Source: Taenia hydatigena (lineage: Eukaryota; Platyhelminthes; Cestoda; Cyclophyllidea; Taeniidae). From it: a stretch of 64,000 nucleotides of DNA. Where the stretch lies: contig JADWOT020000009.1 of the NCBI GenBank assembly GCA_036345935.2, forward strand, positions 7,211,381 to 7,275,380. The letters run 5' to 3'. Of the stretch, positions 1 to 13,500 are shown in pieces (positions within the stretch are counted from its first letter, which is position 1; each line of letters begins with the position of its first letter). The translations under genes and the position numbers were made by a program. The notes below the pieces were generated by a model. That model had not been told where the DNA came from. It ran no database searches and was given only the letters and a program-made list of their open reading frames with translations.

Positions 1-1
1 T

Positions 2-232
2 ATTTATTCCTTTTACACCAATAAGTTAGCTAGAACCAGCAGCTCTAGAATGCTTGTGCATGGACTTGACTTGAGCAAAAGATGCCACACAATGGGTGTT
101 TCGATTTGTCCCACTGCTCCCTACTGCAAGCAAGAGGATAGCCAAGTTTCGTGCACACAATGCTTAAGTGCTGTATACAATGAGAAATGCTGTGTGTTGT
201 TCTTAACTTATTCAATATTTTTATGTAAATAA
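2..232 (+). CDS. Possible C-terminal exon of an upstream Cys-rich protein (weak)
   Basis: The reading frame is open from the window edge to a TAA at 230-232. Its translation carries a cluster of cysteines (CPTAPYC, SCTQC, EKCC) followed by a short hydrophobic end (VLFLTYSIFLC). A Cys-rich domain ending in a CC pair and a hydrophobic tail is the general style of small secreted or GPI-anchored Ly6-like proteins, but the spacing is not diagnostic and I do not recognise a family. Possible acceptors lie near positions 30-42. No AATAAA follows closely. It could equally be a chance open frame. Confidence 0.18.
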   Translation: MYSFYTNKLARTSSSRMLVHGLDLSKRCHTMGVSICPTAPYCKQEDSQVSCTQCLSAVYNEKCCVLFLTYSIFLCK

Positions 233-1595
233 CCATAAGTCATTAAAAAGCATTTCGCTGCTTCCAAATTTATTAATGCACTCATAGAACACAGGTAAAC
301 GATTCTCTTAAGCAGCTTTACTTTTTGCCATTTGACGGATCATGTGAACGGAGTCGAGTGTTTGACGTTCGCAGTGAAGTGATTTTTCACGTGTAATCCT
401 GCAAGTAGCATTAAGCAGACCCTCCCTAACCTAGTCACAGACGATGAGTTTTCATTAATTTAACAACTAGCAGCAACATTGCAGCTTTTCTGGTTATTTT
501 GCGAAGTTTCGAGTTGCTAGATTGGGAGGCAGGGGTAGCGTGCCTGATGATTGGTCAACTGGTGGGGATTACAGACGAGTCATAAACCGGAAAAGTGGTG
601 AAGCAAAAAGTTCACATTGAAAACGCACTTAGCAAATAAGTACAATAACTTGGGAATTCTTCTCTCACATAAGTGGCTGCAATGTGCTACTAGAATGTAA
701 CCTGTTCCAGTCAAGGAAGAGAGCGAAGAGGGCAGACAGCCAGGCATCTTTAAATGACTGAAAAAAAGGTCATAAAAGCTTAATTTTAATGTACACTAAG
801 TTTGTGGACTTCATCTAAGCTTGATTCCCTTTTAAAAAATCCCTCAAATTTTGCAAAAAAGTTAATTGTTTTATTTCTTACGCTATTGAAATCCACAAAT
901 ATAACTTTATTTTTTTCCGCTAGTGCCTTAAATTACAATTTTTTTTCAATTATTGCATGACAAAGCACTGCGGTATAGTTATTGTGAGTTTCAGTGTTCA
1001 CAACTTGGCAAATGTATTTTATTCTTCTTTTAAAGCTCACCGAATCACCCTTACTCAATTTAAAGCTTAGTACGAACAGATGCTTCTTAGCTCCCGCGTT
1101 TTTCGTCTGTGCATGTTTGGCAGCAAATTTGACATCGGCCTGACTACAGCATCAAGGCTTTGCTCACCCCCGCCAGTTTAATGCCTTGAGCGTCTCTGAC
1201 AACACGAGGCGGGAATAAATTCTGACATTGCAATAGCCTTTAAGTTATCATCGCCTTCATTTAAAAAAGAAGGAGTGCCACAAGGAGAGCCTACGAATTG
1301 CCATTGGAAAACAAGCACTATTTCCACAGTGTCATCGCTACTGTGCGCAATGCTTTCAGTGTAAATTTTAGCAACCCCAGTCAACTTGTCTACCTTTCAA
1401 ATTACCAAACTCTTAAAAAGTGCTCCTTATTTTAGTCATTCGCCATTTAACATTGCATTGTAAAACTACTTTTGGATGGGAACTTTGTTAAAGCGTAATT
1501 TGACACACTCACAGTACTGGAGTGGCTACGTGGAACCGCTCGGTTTCAGATCACACGACAGGTAATAAAGCGTTTATTCTTCTATTCCATTGCAG
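233..1595. other. Non-coding stretch, nothing supported
   Basis: AT-rich sequence with no reading frame that could be joined to the downstream gene with confidence. A purine-rich segment near 714-745 (after ttccag) could be a small upstream exon of the next gene, but it lacks a convincing donor. It may be 5' intron or intergenic DNA. Confidence 0.4.
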
Positions 1596-4500
1596 AACAG
1601 AACCAAGCTCTACACAGGTCTCCCAGGCTCAACCTCAAGAACGCTTGGCATCTCCTTACATGTGAGCTATTTATTTGGCCATTGTAATTACCAAAGGTGC
1701 ATTGGGTCGTTTTAATGCTCCCTCGGCCTCAGAAAGACAATTCAAGCTCGCCATTTAATCGGTACTAGATTTTGCATTGTGATCTAACTTTGGAGTAGGG
1801 ATAAAGGGCAAGATATCCCCTAGGAAGCTTTGTCTCAATATTTGGGGAAAACGTGCCTCCCATATGTTAGGAAATTTGCTTCTACTTAACGGACATTAAA
1901 AGTCCGATCAACAGGCGTTTCGCCAATGGCGACGTCTGCATAAGTGCTTCAAGGGTAAGCCTAATCGGTGATTTTGGGTCGAGGAATGCCGTCGTTGAAA
2001 GATGGAAGGTGATTCGTCCGATTTCACGACTATCTTTGCGGGCGGTTCTGGTTGTGGATCAAGTGCTACTCGCGTTAAGAAATGAATTGCCCCGCTTTTG
2101 CGCGAATAAAGACAAAGGAATATTTGTGGAAACCCCATGGGCATTTTTTTAATGGAATTGTAGAAATTATGTTACACAACCAAATATAGGGCGTGAAGGT
2201 ATTATAATGTTATTTTAAATGTTATTACGTTTGTGATTTACGTTCGTAAGCAATTTTAAGACAAGATAGCCGGTCCGGTACCTCCGAAATGACTGACTCC
2301 TTTAAAGAAATGGCTAGTTTAGAATATTGCAGTGTGGACTCTGCCGCTTGATGGCTTCAAAGCCCACTGCTGTATTTTCAATAGACATTTAGTCAAAGCC
2401 ATGGCAAATCATGCCACTTTAATTTGTCAGTAGGAATGCGTCTAAGTGTCATCAAATTGAGGGTGTGTGTGTGATTTTAAAGCTGATAATGCTGTCGATC
2501 CAATGGAAGAAATATTTGAACGTAGTTTATTTATAGTCAACAAAATTTGATTTGCCTTATTTCTGTAAATTGAGGTCCCTAGAAAAATCTACTCAAAATG
2601 CATTAGTTTCCACAAGCCAATTACAATGACGTCTGATAGTCCGCACCATAAATAAGAGGGAGGATTGCCTTTTTAGTGATGTCGACGAGCATTCATATGA
2701 AGCTACCCCTCCTCCATCCAAGGAGGTGGAGGGACCATCGACGAAGGTTTTGGAGACAGGAGCCACCAGGTTATGTCTAAACAATGCTTTGCCCTAGCGC
2801 AGTATTCGATGCAATTAATGTTCACTGACTGAAACTAAATGTTCAACAAAAATGTGTATGATTTTCTTTGGACTGACAAACTACAGGTCGTTTATTCCTC
2901 CGTCACCAAACGACACAGCAGAATTCTTCAAAAGGGTGGAAGAAAGTAGGCAAGTACCTGGCACTTCATTATTTACCATTTGCCATTACCATTTCCACTT
3001 ATTTCTTAAAGAAGAGGTCTTGCAAATTTTTAATCTGTAAAGGATTTTACTTCTACTTATTTTACGCCCATAATAAATCCACCCAGGCGAAATGTCGGCG
3101 AGCCTAAACAACCTCAAAAAGTGGAAACAGATTCCGATGACCGCGCAAGGTAATATTTCTTCTGCTTTCCATCCTTCTGCAGCCTTTCCTAGGCTGGCAA
3201 CTTAGTTTGCATAAAATTTGATTGTTTTGTTCCAATCTCAACACATAGTACATACCAAATTTCTGAAACTGTTCTTTACATGCAGCAAAGCATGATAAAG
3301 CTGGTTTACGTTTCGTGCACTATTGTGTCCTTAAGTTAGGAAAGTGTACCGAAACGTCAAAAAAGCCAAAATATTCTGACGTATTTTGTGTAGAGCTTAC
3401 ATTTTTGAGGCACTATTACGCATTCCATGGTTAACCATTGTTCCTCAAAGTCACAGTGATGGACAGCGAGTTCATTTGTCCCTTCACGCGTTTATCTTGG
3501 CTCGTTCTTATCTGGCATGGTTGAGCACTCTGCTGTGGGCACAACTCCGGTGATCGATAGCGAGATTTGATTCAATGATCCGCTTGAATACACGGATCCA
3601 ATTCAGTTTTCTTCAAGACACGCTTTTTTGCATTGCTAATCTTGGGGTCCAACTTCAAGACCCAGACATTCACATAAATCATTTCGTTATTATCATCTGT
3701 ATTCAATGCAATTGCCAGGAAGGTGGAAGCACCAGTCTAGATCAAGGTGCCTCATAAAGTGTTCATTTTTCGTAAAACTTGGATTTACAACTCGACCGAA
3801 TGGCTTTTCTCTATTGTACTAGGGTTGAGTTAAAAGACTGCATATATCAATTAATCTTAAGGCTGGCAACTATAATTCTGCTTTTCCGTGAAATCAGCCT
3901 TACTTTTGGTTCATCATTTCATTGCTCAGCATCATTTTACCGACAAAATGTCATACTGAACATTGAAAACGGCGCTACAAACAACTCCTCCGCTAGAGCA
4001 CAAAATAGCGGGTGTTGTTCAACGTACTGACACTATGGGGCAATAACCAGACGTTAATTTTAAGCGTTCAGGCAATAAAAACGAAATAACTCATTGGTAT
4101 CCAACATGCGTAAAACTTTATCGCTTTGTAAATCCACCGTTTGATCAGCAGGAAACAAATTTTTCAATCTTGGACTTGAAACCTGCAAATAGTTGCCTCC
4201 TTATATTATAAACGGCATTTGAAGCTCTCGTATATAACTTGGGAATGCTTAATGTTATCAACGAAGCAGCACTTTAGCTTGGAAATCCATAATTTTAAAA
4301 AAGAGGATGTGCTAAATAGATTTTAGACGTACATGTATCCATTGAATGATATAAACATGCAACAGTAATTCTGTGGGAGGGCGAATTCGTCAAAACGCCT
4401 ACCTAATCAACTAAAATTCAGCTGCCAAAATGTTTTGAAATTAAGATTGCTTGTGCGAAAAAAAATTCGTAAATAATCAATCCAACTTTGTAATCACATA

Positions 4501-7500
4501 TCCTTAGAAAGTACTTCACCTCGCGTTGGAATCGGATTTTTACCTCTTATTTGATTAAATTTTCCGTTGAAAGCACTGTAATTTTTACGACTTGTAGTTG
4601 GTATAATCGCTTTGTCAGTAGCCTTCCTTTTCCTAGAGCTGATTCCTTCGATGAAAACGTTTCCACGACCTTTACAGACTTGCGACTTGATAACAACGGA
4701 ATTCCCGCGAGGTGAGTGATAAATGACGTATTATTATTTTATTTACAGCCAATAACTACCATGATTTAAAAGTTTCAGAACAGCCCTTTTGCTCGTCACT
4801 CATTCCGCTATTTGGCATTTTAAAGTGTTACTAAGTAGACTGTGAAGTAGCATTCATTCTCATGAATGGCACTCCAAGAGGTGGTCATAAATGTCACTTT
4901 ATTGCATGCTCTATCAACATTTTTCCAAACTCCTTGATTTTTCTTATACAAGTGATATTTTTGTTTGTGACAGGCAAAATTCAAATGGACAAATGTATGC
5001 GAGGTATGCAATTGAAATGACGCCTAAACTAATTATGCTGGTTACGCAAACACTACTTTTAAATACCAGTAGCAAGTCTCGACACGGTCCTGCTTATAAA
5101 ATTTCTGTCAGGACCGGAGGATGGTTGAATATCTTGAGTTAACGCTATTACCAGTATCGCCCCATTAATTTCAACTACATTTTATTAAAGGCGTTCATGC
5201 TGCGTCAAAAACTTCATTTTTGTACTGCTGTAATTCACTTAATGCAGGAACAGTTATTTTGCCACATAAGGGTTAATTCAGTTTGTCTGAATCCGTGATC
5301 TAGCTGTGAAATGAATAAACTTCACTAAAATGCAGAATCAAACAGGCATGGGAACAGGTTTGTACAGTTAAATTTCATTTGATATCGGCACAATTTGATG
5401 AATTCCTCATTGAGGATATGGTTTGTGATACACCTCATTGCACGATTTATTTCTGCTATCAATATGATGAATTCGTTTGGTCATTTTATCACCTTCCTCA
5501 ATTAAGTTTATGCATAAATGTAGAAAAAGCTAGGTTGAATGCATTTACATGTATAGTAAATTCAGTTAAACGTTTTAATGAGTACCTTTGCGCTGTGATG
5601 AGCTCATTTTAAAAAAATAACTGACAAAAATTTTTATCTTAAATCTTTACCTTTAAATCCGCCAGCCTTTTGAGGAAATCGCTTTAAGTACTGACGTTTT
5701 CCCAGCATCGTTTGGATGGCCAAGTAGCTCTCGCAGAGGGCTTGGCAATTGAATGGGTTTTTAGTCGGTAACATACATAAGCATGATTTGGAAGTCATCA
5801 ATAATTGGGAGGTGTCTCAAGCAAAAAATTCTCACTTTTTTCGCGGTGTGTCTTCCAATTTCATACAGGAAAGGCTCCTTCTTCCTTTTCAGTTTAACGG
5901 AAATTACTGGCGCTCAGCGATCAAGTTCGGACCAAGATATCCAAGTTGTTGAAGTACAGCCATCAAGTGACAGTGAAATCAGAGTACCCGTCAGAGTAGA
6001 TCGAGTAAATCTTAATGATGGCGAAAGAAAAAGGTTGGTACATTAAATTTTTTGTTTCGTGCATCAGTGTTTTGTATAGTCTCTTCTACACATACACAAC
6101 CTAAATTGGAAAGTAAGTTGAGATGCAATGAAGGAGACTATGGATTTTACATCACATTGATGAGTTTTGTTAATTGTAATGTGGGACGTCGCAAATTTGG
6201 TCCGAAGCAGACTTTCAGTGATTTTATAAGCATGTACCACCTATGCTTGGCTTCCAAAGCCCGTGAAGCATTGAACTGATTGCTAATGGAGGAGGATTAA
6301 TTGAGTAATTTATCCTCGCTAACCTATAGATGTCTTTGATGCGGCGCATGAATGAAAAGAAAGATGAATGGACCTTTAGCCCTCAGCTTCCGGTGGCAGT
6401 CAAGTATAGTGCCTGACATTAGAAGCATGGTGTGAAAACTGTTAAAACTGCATGAAAAGACTTTCTTTGTTAACACACAATTGGATTGCAAGTGGGACTT
6501 GCGCTCGATGTGTTCACATGCTCACTTCACAGCAAAAGCGTAAAAGCGCCAAGTGCTCCGACTCTCCGTAAATTAAAAAACGAGTGGATTGGGCTTCTGC
6601 ATTTTGCGTCAATCCACTAACGTGAGTCACAGTCAACGCGAAGAATTAGTGTTACTCCTGAACCATTTGACATAATGACTTGGTTCTGTGGGTGGAAGAA
6701 ATCATCGCTAACATCCTCATCAAAATGTCCATCCATTTAGATGTAGAAAGAAGTTTAGCGAATAAGCTAAATATTTCTACTCAAGTTCTCGATATTATGA
6801 ATGCCTTAAATGAATTGGTTAGGTGTTGCGTACTTTGTACATTATTTTCTTTTGCCGTTGAAGAAAGTCCAAATTTTGGTGTGGCTTAAAAGTGTATTTA
6901 TCCATCTTCTAGAATCCTCCATTGAAGCAAAACGAATTTGGTATTTTCAGGCAGTAAATGCCTCCTCAAAATAATTCGCCATGCATAAAACATAATTGAA
7001 GCAACGGATTCGCGTGATAAACACAGCAAGGAATCTCATCAGATAACACGATCCTGACTTTTTGAAATGCGGTGCATTAAAATCAGGTCAGCTGGATGGA
7101 ATTAGGTTTTCAGATGAGAAGAATGCTCTCATTGCAAAATTCATCCTGTGTGATAATTTTTCACACACAGTGCTCAGCTATATAAAAAAAGAATTTCTGG
7201 AAACCGGCTTTTAAAATAGGCGTTTTTTATCGGCTTAATATCGGCAATGATGAGTGAAGGCAGTAGAAATTGAGAGAAGGAAAATCTATTAATCCCGACT
7301 GTTCTTATTTCCATTAACACTCTTATAACGTTAGACCAGTGGATACAGTACGTGATCCAAGTAATTCCTGTAAACTCTGCGCTACAAATGCCTCCGCTAC
7401 CCAATGGATTTGGCTATAAAACTCACTTTCACAATGTGACGGCGAAATTAATGCAGGAAAATTAATACCTGCTAATTGCTTGTTTCCGTACTCACTTGTC

Positions 7501-10500
7501 ACACGAGACCTAGCGAGCTAAGTGACGTCGAAGCTAATTTTATTAAACTAAATGCGTGGTCAACTGGGAGACCATTGGGAGTCTGTGTGTGCGAGTAGCT
7601 CTGCGTAGCTTAAGGGCCAATTACGATGCTCACTTTCGCAGTCCCGATCACCATGTACCTAGTTAAAGCGGTTGGTGCGACGTGAGATCGCATTTTTCGA
7701 TACCCTTCGTGATCAGTCGCGATTGTAAGTTCTCCTCTCACTTTTATGCTAAAGGTACATATGGTGATCTTTTGTAAGCACTGACACTCCATGAGTATAG
7801 CCAGGTTTGAATTTGTCGGTCTTTATTACACCTTCGATTGGGTAAATTGCTTCACTTATGCACATGCATATATATATATATATATATAAAGGACTACCTA
7901 GCCTAGCATAAACTACAACTTGAAATACTTAAGCGATTTACTCGGAACCCATAAATCCCTAAACAGAACGTAGTTGGGAAAACATGTTACTGATAATATC
8001 GCGCAACATTTCATGCAGCCACGCTTCTCACAATCGCAAAAGCATTCCTACTTACGCAGATACAATGGCTAATAATTTTCCGAATAGCAAACACTTTCTG
8101 TAGAAAAACGTCTATTACCAAACCTTACAACTGTTTTAAAATCCATTATATTGAGACGGATATTAATGGAAGCTGTGTGGGTAACATTTGACGCAACGGG
8201 CGACGCAAGGGCAAGAGCTGAACGTTTCGGCAAGGGAGTGGCGTACTTTGATCATTATTGTGTTTGCTCAACTGCATTCAACAAGCGCAAAAATTTATGC
8301 AAAATAAAAAAGCTTGGCAGATGAACTTTGGACTAAAAGAGGAGCCTTTTTTATAGCCTGGGAGAAAGAAAATAAATCTGCGAAAGGCGTTTAATTCGCC
8401 AATGTTATACATGTATTTCCAAAGTCTATTATTTATTACCTATTCCACTTTGACACACTACATTGGAAGCCAATTAAGAGTGCTCCGTCAGTCAGATAGT
8501 TGCTTAACATATTTTACCTCGATACTGCCTGTCGTATTCCTTTTTTGACTGGCGTGTCACCTATTTTTCCTTTCAAAACTTCATTATGATGTGATGAAGT
8601 GTGCCACTTGGCACATTATTACACTACTTAAAATCTCGGAAGATGCAATCGAGTTTCTACAGTGACGATACTTCAATACTTTGCTTCACATTGTTTCTTT
8701 GGATTAGCAAATAAGTAGGTGAATAAGTGGGTGTGATGCTGAATTCCACCCAATTTTACTAAAGTTAAATGTTCGTCTTAAATTTATTCACATTAAATCG
8801 CATTTAACTGTATTTCCATCCACATGGCTAGATCAAAATAGACTTATTTGTAACTGTTTCATCTCGCCTTGGTGACCTTTTAAAGTGGGTTCTGTGGTGG
8901 GCTGTTCCATTACCGCCCTTAGCTGCAAAGCTTTCATGTGGAAGCAAGAGTAATAAGGAGGTATTTTTTAACTTGAATTACGAGGAAGCAAGGAAGTATG
9001 CAGGCATATCGTGTATTTGCCATTTTAAGATCAGAAAAGGTTTCGTCAAGAACTCTCGTCGGAAAGAAAATGCCTAAATCGTCCCACAAGAAGACGCGAC
9101 CAAACACCATTCAACTGGGGTAAGTGGAAGTACTTTGAAGTCAACCCTTTAAGCTTTTGCTTCAAGAAAATAAACTATGCGAATCAAACAACTCCTACGC
9201 ACTCACTTGTGAACGAAATCCAACTTTTCAGCCTCGTCTATAATTAATGTTTCGCTTATTTGCTAAGAACCTCACATAGTAAAGCATCCTAACAAATTGC
9301 CTTTCCGGTAAAGCCGCTTAATTTTTTTAACCACTTCCGAATCTCAGTTTGCACTTACAAGCGTTATGCCGCCATTACCACCCTCCATCGGGCTCAATTC
9401 AAGTCCGTCCACAAAATCCCGTTTAATTGCACTCGAAGCAAATTTCTCCGTGCTGCGCCCCAGAGGGCAGTAATCTCAACATGCTCATTTGTCTTCTCCC
9501 TTGCAATTTTGGTGGTAGTAAGGGCAGTATTTCTAGACCTTCTGTTATAATTGCCTTCGTTTTCTTCCAATTGTAAAGCAGGCCACTGGAGCGCAAGTTT
9601 AGTTCCGTTTTCGAGAGCGGCAATGAACGCGTGCATATGAGTTCGGCAACATCGCCTTTTGAAGAGTAAGGACTTAGATTTACTTCCTGCTGATGCACTA
9701 ACCGCTTTCGCACATCCCTCACTCACATCTCAGAGACATGCCACTCATGGCGTCCCCAATTGGTGATCGTTAATAATAAAGGTGTCAATTTGCCTCATTA
9801 TAAGAAAGACATTATAAGAAAAACAAGTCAAATTACCAGACAGATGGTCGTTGTGACATGCTATTCAAAAGGCATTGAGCATACCGAAAGGTTTCCGTTC
9901 AACTTGTTGCACAAATTTTCGCCCTCTAAGCCATTGTCAATTCGCGTGGAACAAAGTGGTTTGAAGCTATCCACCGCTTGTAGCATTAAATCAAGCAACT
10001 GTAAAGGATGTTCAATTAACACTGGATTTTATTCGACCTAGTCATTTTACAACAAATAATTCCATTTGCTACATCTTGTTTCACGTTGGAAGGAACTACT
10101 TCACAATCAAAGGTGAAGTTCACTAGGTAGATGGCTGCGCAGCGCTTATAACACGCCATGACATGACAATACGGTTCTCAAATTTTCTCAATCCTCTTCC
10201 CATGCTGATAAAAGCCAACGTTTTTTAACTTCAAGGAGAATACAGTGCTTAAAATATTCACTTCATTTAGTCATCATTTTAATAACTGCACTGCACTTTG
10301 GGCTTTTCAAGGATTCATTAAATGGATGAGATCTAACAGATTTCACTTTAATCGTTTTCACAAACTCTCCATTTACTTCGTTGCAGTGTGTATAACCGAG
10401 AATTTATAATTAAAAAACACACTTCACAGAATTTTAAATCTTCACTAAAAAGCTCTTGAGCTTTTACTATAACGTGCCATCAGGCAGAACGGCCTTAACT

Positions 10501-13500
10501 GATTACTGAATTTTAATATCCAAAAATTAATGGAAATAAGCAGAACAAAGCATGCACAGATACCGTTTCTTTGCTAGGAAACTGTTCAGTCCTGAGGAGT
10601 CAATTGACGTTTCGTCGGACTATCGCAAGCCGAAAGGGTACGTGACTGGATTGCACGTGTCTAATAAGCATCTCGTGATTTCATTATAAGACGCAGGTCA
10701 AAGGTCCAGCCCTTGAGATTTCAAAAGGTAATAAAGTAGGATCACAATCTTGCAAATGATTCCCAACCACTTTTGTGGTGTAATTTATGTGGTTCTGCAG
10801 CATATTATCCTAACTGAATCACAGATCGGCGTGCTAGGTCTGACTCCAAACCATGGACTCGCACTTGATTGGCTAGCACTTTAAAATTTGACCGTTTACA
10901 TCAAGGAGTTAATGATGTAGATAGGAAACATTCCTTGCTTAATCGTTAACAGATGGTTCAGTGTGCGTGGGAGCAGGAGCCTCAATCGCAAACGGCCAAA
11001 ATTGTGCTGCGTGCTTCCGTTCCACGATATGCCTTGATGCACAAAAATGAGTGACTGGATGGCAGTCAAATGTATTTTATTCAGAGTTAAAAATAAAAAA
11101 AGTTGCATGCTTGCTTATGTGTTTAAGAAGTAAGTATGTTGATTTTAATTTACTTAGTCCAACATCCCGTCTGTCAGCATCCTCGGACTCGTCCACTGAT
11201 GCATTGCTTGTCACTTGTCCACCCAAGGCTGCTCTGCAACCGCATCACCACCATCACCATCAGTGGGTTTTGAGCTTACTGCTCCACAGATGCATTAGAC
11301 TTAAAGATCCTTGACTAGGGTCACAAGGAGGCAACACAAATGACACCTACTCAAGAGAAGTTTATAGTTACTAGGATTTTGAACCTATTTAGCATTAGGT
11401 GATAACAACGGCGTCATTTCAATGCTCTTTATCAATTTACAGGCGATCACAGCCGATACATCTCGTTGCTGAAAGTAATCGCACTGCTTCCCGGGGTCAA
11501 ACGGCTCAATTCACGTGAGTTTTGCGCCCTCACTTATCACTGCGCTCCATGTCAACTAGGCGGGTCGCAACCGACCCAAAGTGTACGATAATGGGGCACT
11601 GAAATGAGATCTCTACACCTCTAATCAAAACACAAACACTTAGGGAAAGTCATGTACAAGGCAAATATGCTGTATTATTTTAAAAAACTGATTATAAATG
11701 AGAATTGTTGCCTAAGGAGCACTTATCTATGGCGCTAGAACACTATTATTTGAATGCAAGCAAAGTTCATGGATTGTTATGAGCCAATAATCACTGGAAA
11801 GATTTTTTGAGTATTTGTTAAAGTGCGTATGAATTTTAACATTATCTAAACCATATACTTTTAAATAGAATCGTGATGAAACCCAGCGGTGTCGACGGAA
11901 AGAGACGTCCCTCCAGAGCTCGATCTTCCAGTTCGAGGTGAGACTAAGTCTAGTGGCACTGCAATTGCTGTTTTATTTGACTTAGTAATCTTAAGTTCTT
12001 TTATTTACTTGAAAAATTGTTTTAAACGCTATAATTCCACCACCTTTGAAGACACTAAGAACTGATTTTATTCAGAGTTTAGTGTGAGCTTCCGTAGTTT
12101 TATGCGCATATGCTCCAAGTTTCACCTCATAAGAGCAGAAGTAGGAAATTTTGAGAAGGAGACACGTTTTGGAGTATCTGTCTACAAGGTTCTTACCTTC
12201 ACTTCATAGCAGTAGCCATAGCAGCAGCAGCAGCAGTAGTAGTAGCTCCACCAGCGGCAGGGGCCGTACGAGGAATGGGAGAGGCACAAGCAGTTCTAGG
12301 AGTTCAAGTAGCTCAAGCAGTTCCAGTAGTCCGAGCAGCTCGAGCAGTTCCTCTGCTGGACGTAAAATGGGTGCACAACAGAGTCCCGCAGCTCTCATCA
12401 GGATTGAGCCACTGATCTTCGAGACTATTCCCAAAAAGAAGTAAGTGTTGCAACGGTAGTATTTATACCTATTTTTCTGGCCAGCCTAACCAAATAGTAG
12501 GAGAACATTTCCGGGGACAGCGCAGTTAATGTACCGCATTGAATTACTACAAGTCTTAACACCTGCTGTCCCCTTTACTTAATGTTAAAATAGGGTCATG
12601 AAGAATGTTGCACGCAAAGGGAAAAATCCGACTGGAGGTCAAGGACATTGCTGCCATCAGCATCACTCCCATCACCATGACTTCAACCGACAGAAACAGT
12701 GAGTTGTCAAGTCCATCTTTCATATATTCAGGCAAAAGGAGCGCACAGCTTCTTCTCCTTCATCTAGAGAGATGCTCCCATCACCAAAAACCAATCTATT
12801 TTCATAAAACTTTTGATGAGACTTGCGAAATATATGCTTGTGTATCCTAATATATTATTTTCTGCTTAGTCAAACGTCCCCGATCGAGCAAATTGTGGTG
12901 GAAAACTGCGAACCCGAGCTCGAGACGTGTCCGCATGTGTGAGTGCAACTTTTCACTGACCTTTCGTTTGCTTATACCTTCATGCAACAAACTGATTAAT
13001 ATGAATTCACGAAAACCCTATTTATCTCTTTTTAACCAGCCGATGAGATGGAAAACTTATAGCTAGTTTTTTCTCGAAGATCAAGGAAAAATTGATAAAA
13101 CACGATAGAAGAGGACATGAGTTTATGAAGATAAGTGAAATTGACAGCGCCATGGTTATTCATAGTGTATTTTGTACTCACTTTTAGAGAAAGCGGTAAA
13201 ATCACAGATCCGTAAGTACTCCATTTACTCTTAAGCATACTTTGCACTTTCGAATTCAATGGATGATTTTATGCTTGTAATCAGACAAATCGCTTTCGCT
13301 ACCTTTTAAAGAATCCTAATTTGTGTTTTATAGAAGTGCATAATTCCTCACCGACAAGTGAATACCTGCAACTAACAGTAATGAGATCAGTGGAGTAATG
13401 CGATTATGTTAACTTTTTAGGATCAACTGCCAATCCAGTGTTGTTCTTCGTCATGTGTGCATGAAGTGCCAGAGGAACTTAGACAAGGGAAAAGCTGTCG

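Noticed and set aside
541..600. ctgatga...gaaa arrangement resembling a hammerhead ribozyme core
   Set aside because: The bases after ctgatga cannot pair with those before gaaa to make stem II, and no stem I/III partner fits. The LTRs were also checked and lack the core.
9394..9726. Two overlapping minus-strand frames of 110 and 99 codons
   Set aside because: They lie in an intron of the plus-strand gene, overlap each other in different frames and show no recognisable domain or splice partners. Possibly a decayed repeat.
12204..12434. Leu-rich minus-strand frame
   Set aside because: Shadow of the Ser-codon tract in the plus-strand exon.
12732..12810. Open segment after an acceptor in the Ser-rich gene, between exons 12594-12698 and 12870-12938
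   Set aside because: It ends in a stop and has no donor; the neighbouring exons join in phase without it. At most an alternative terminal exon.
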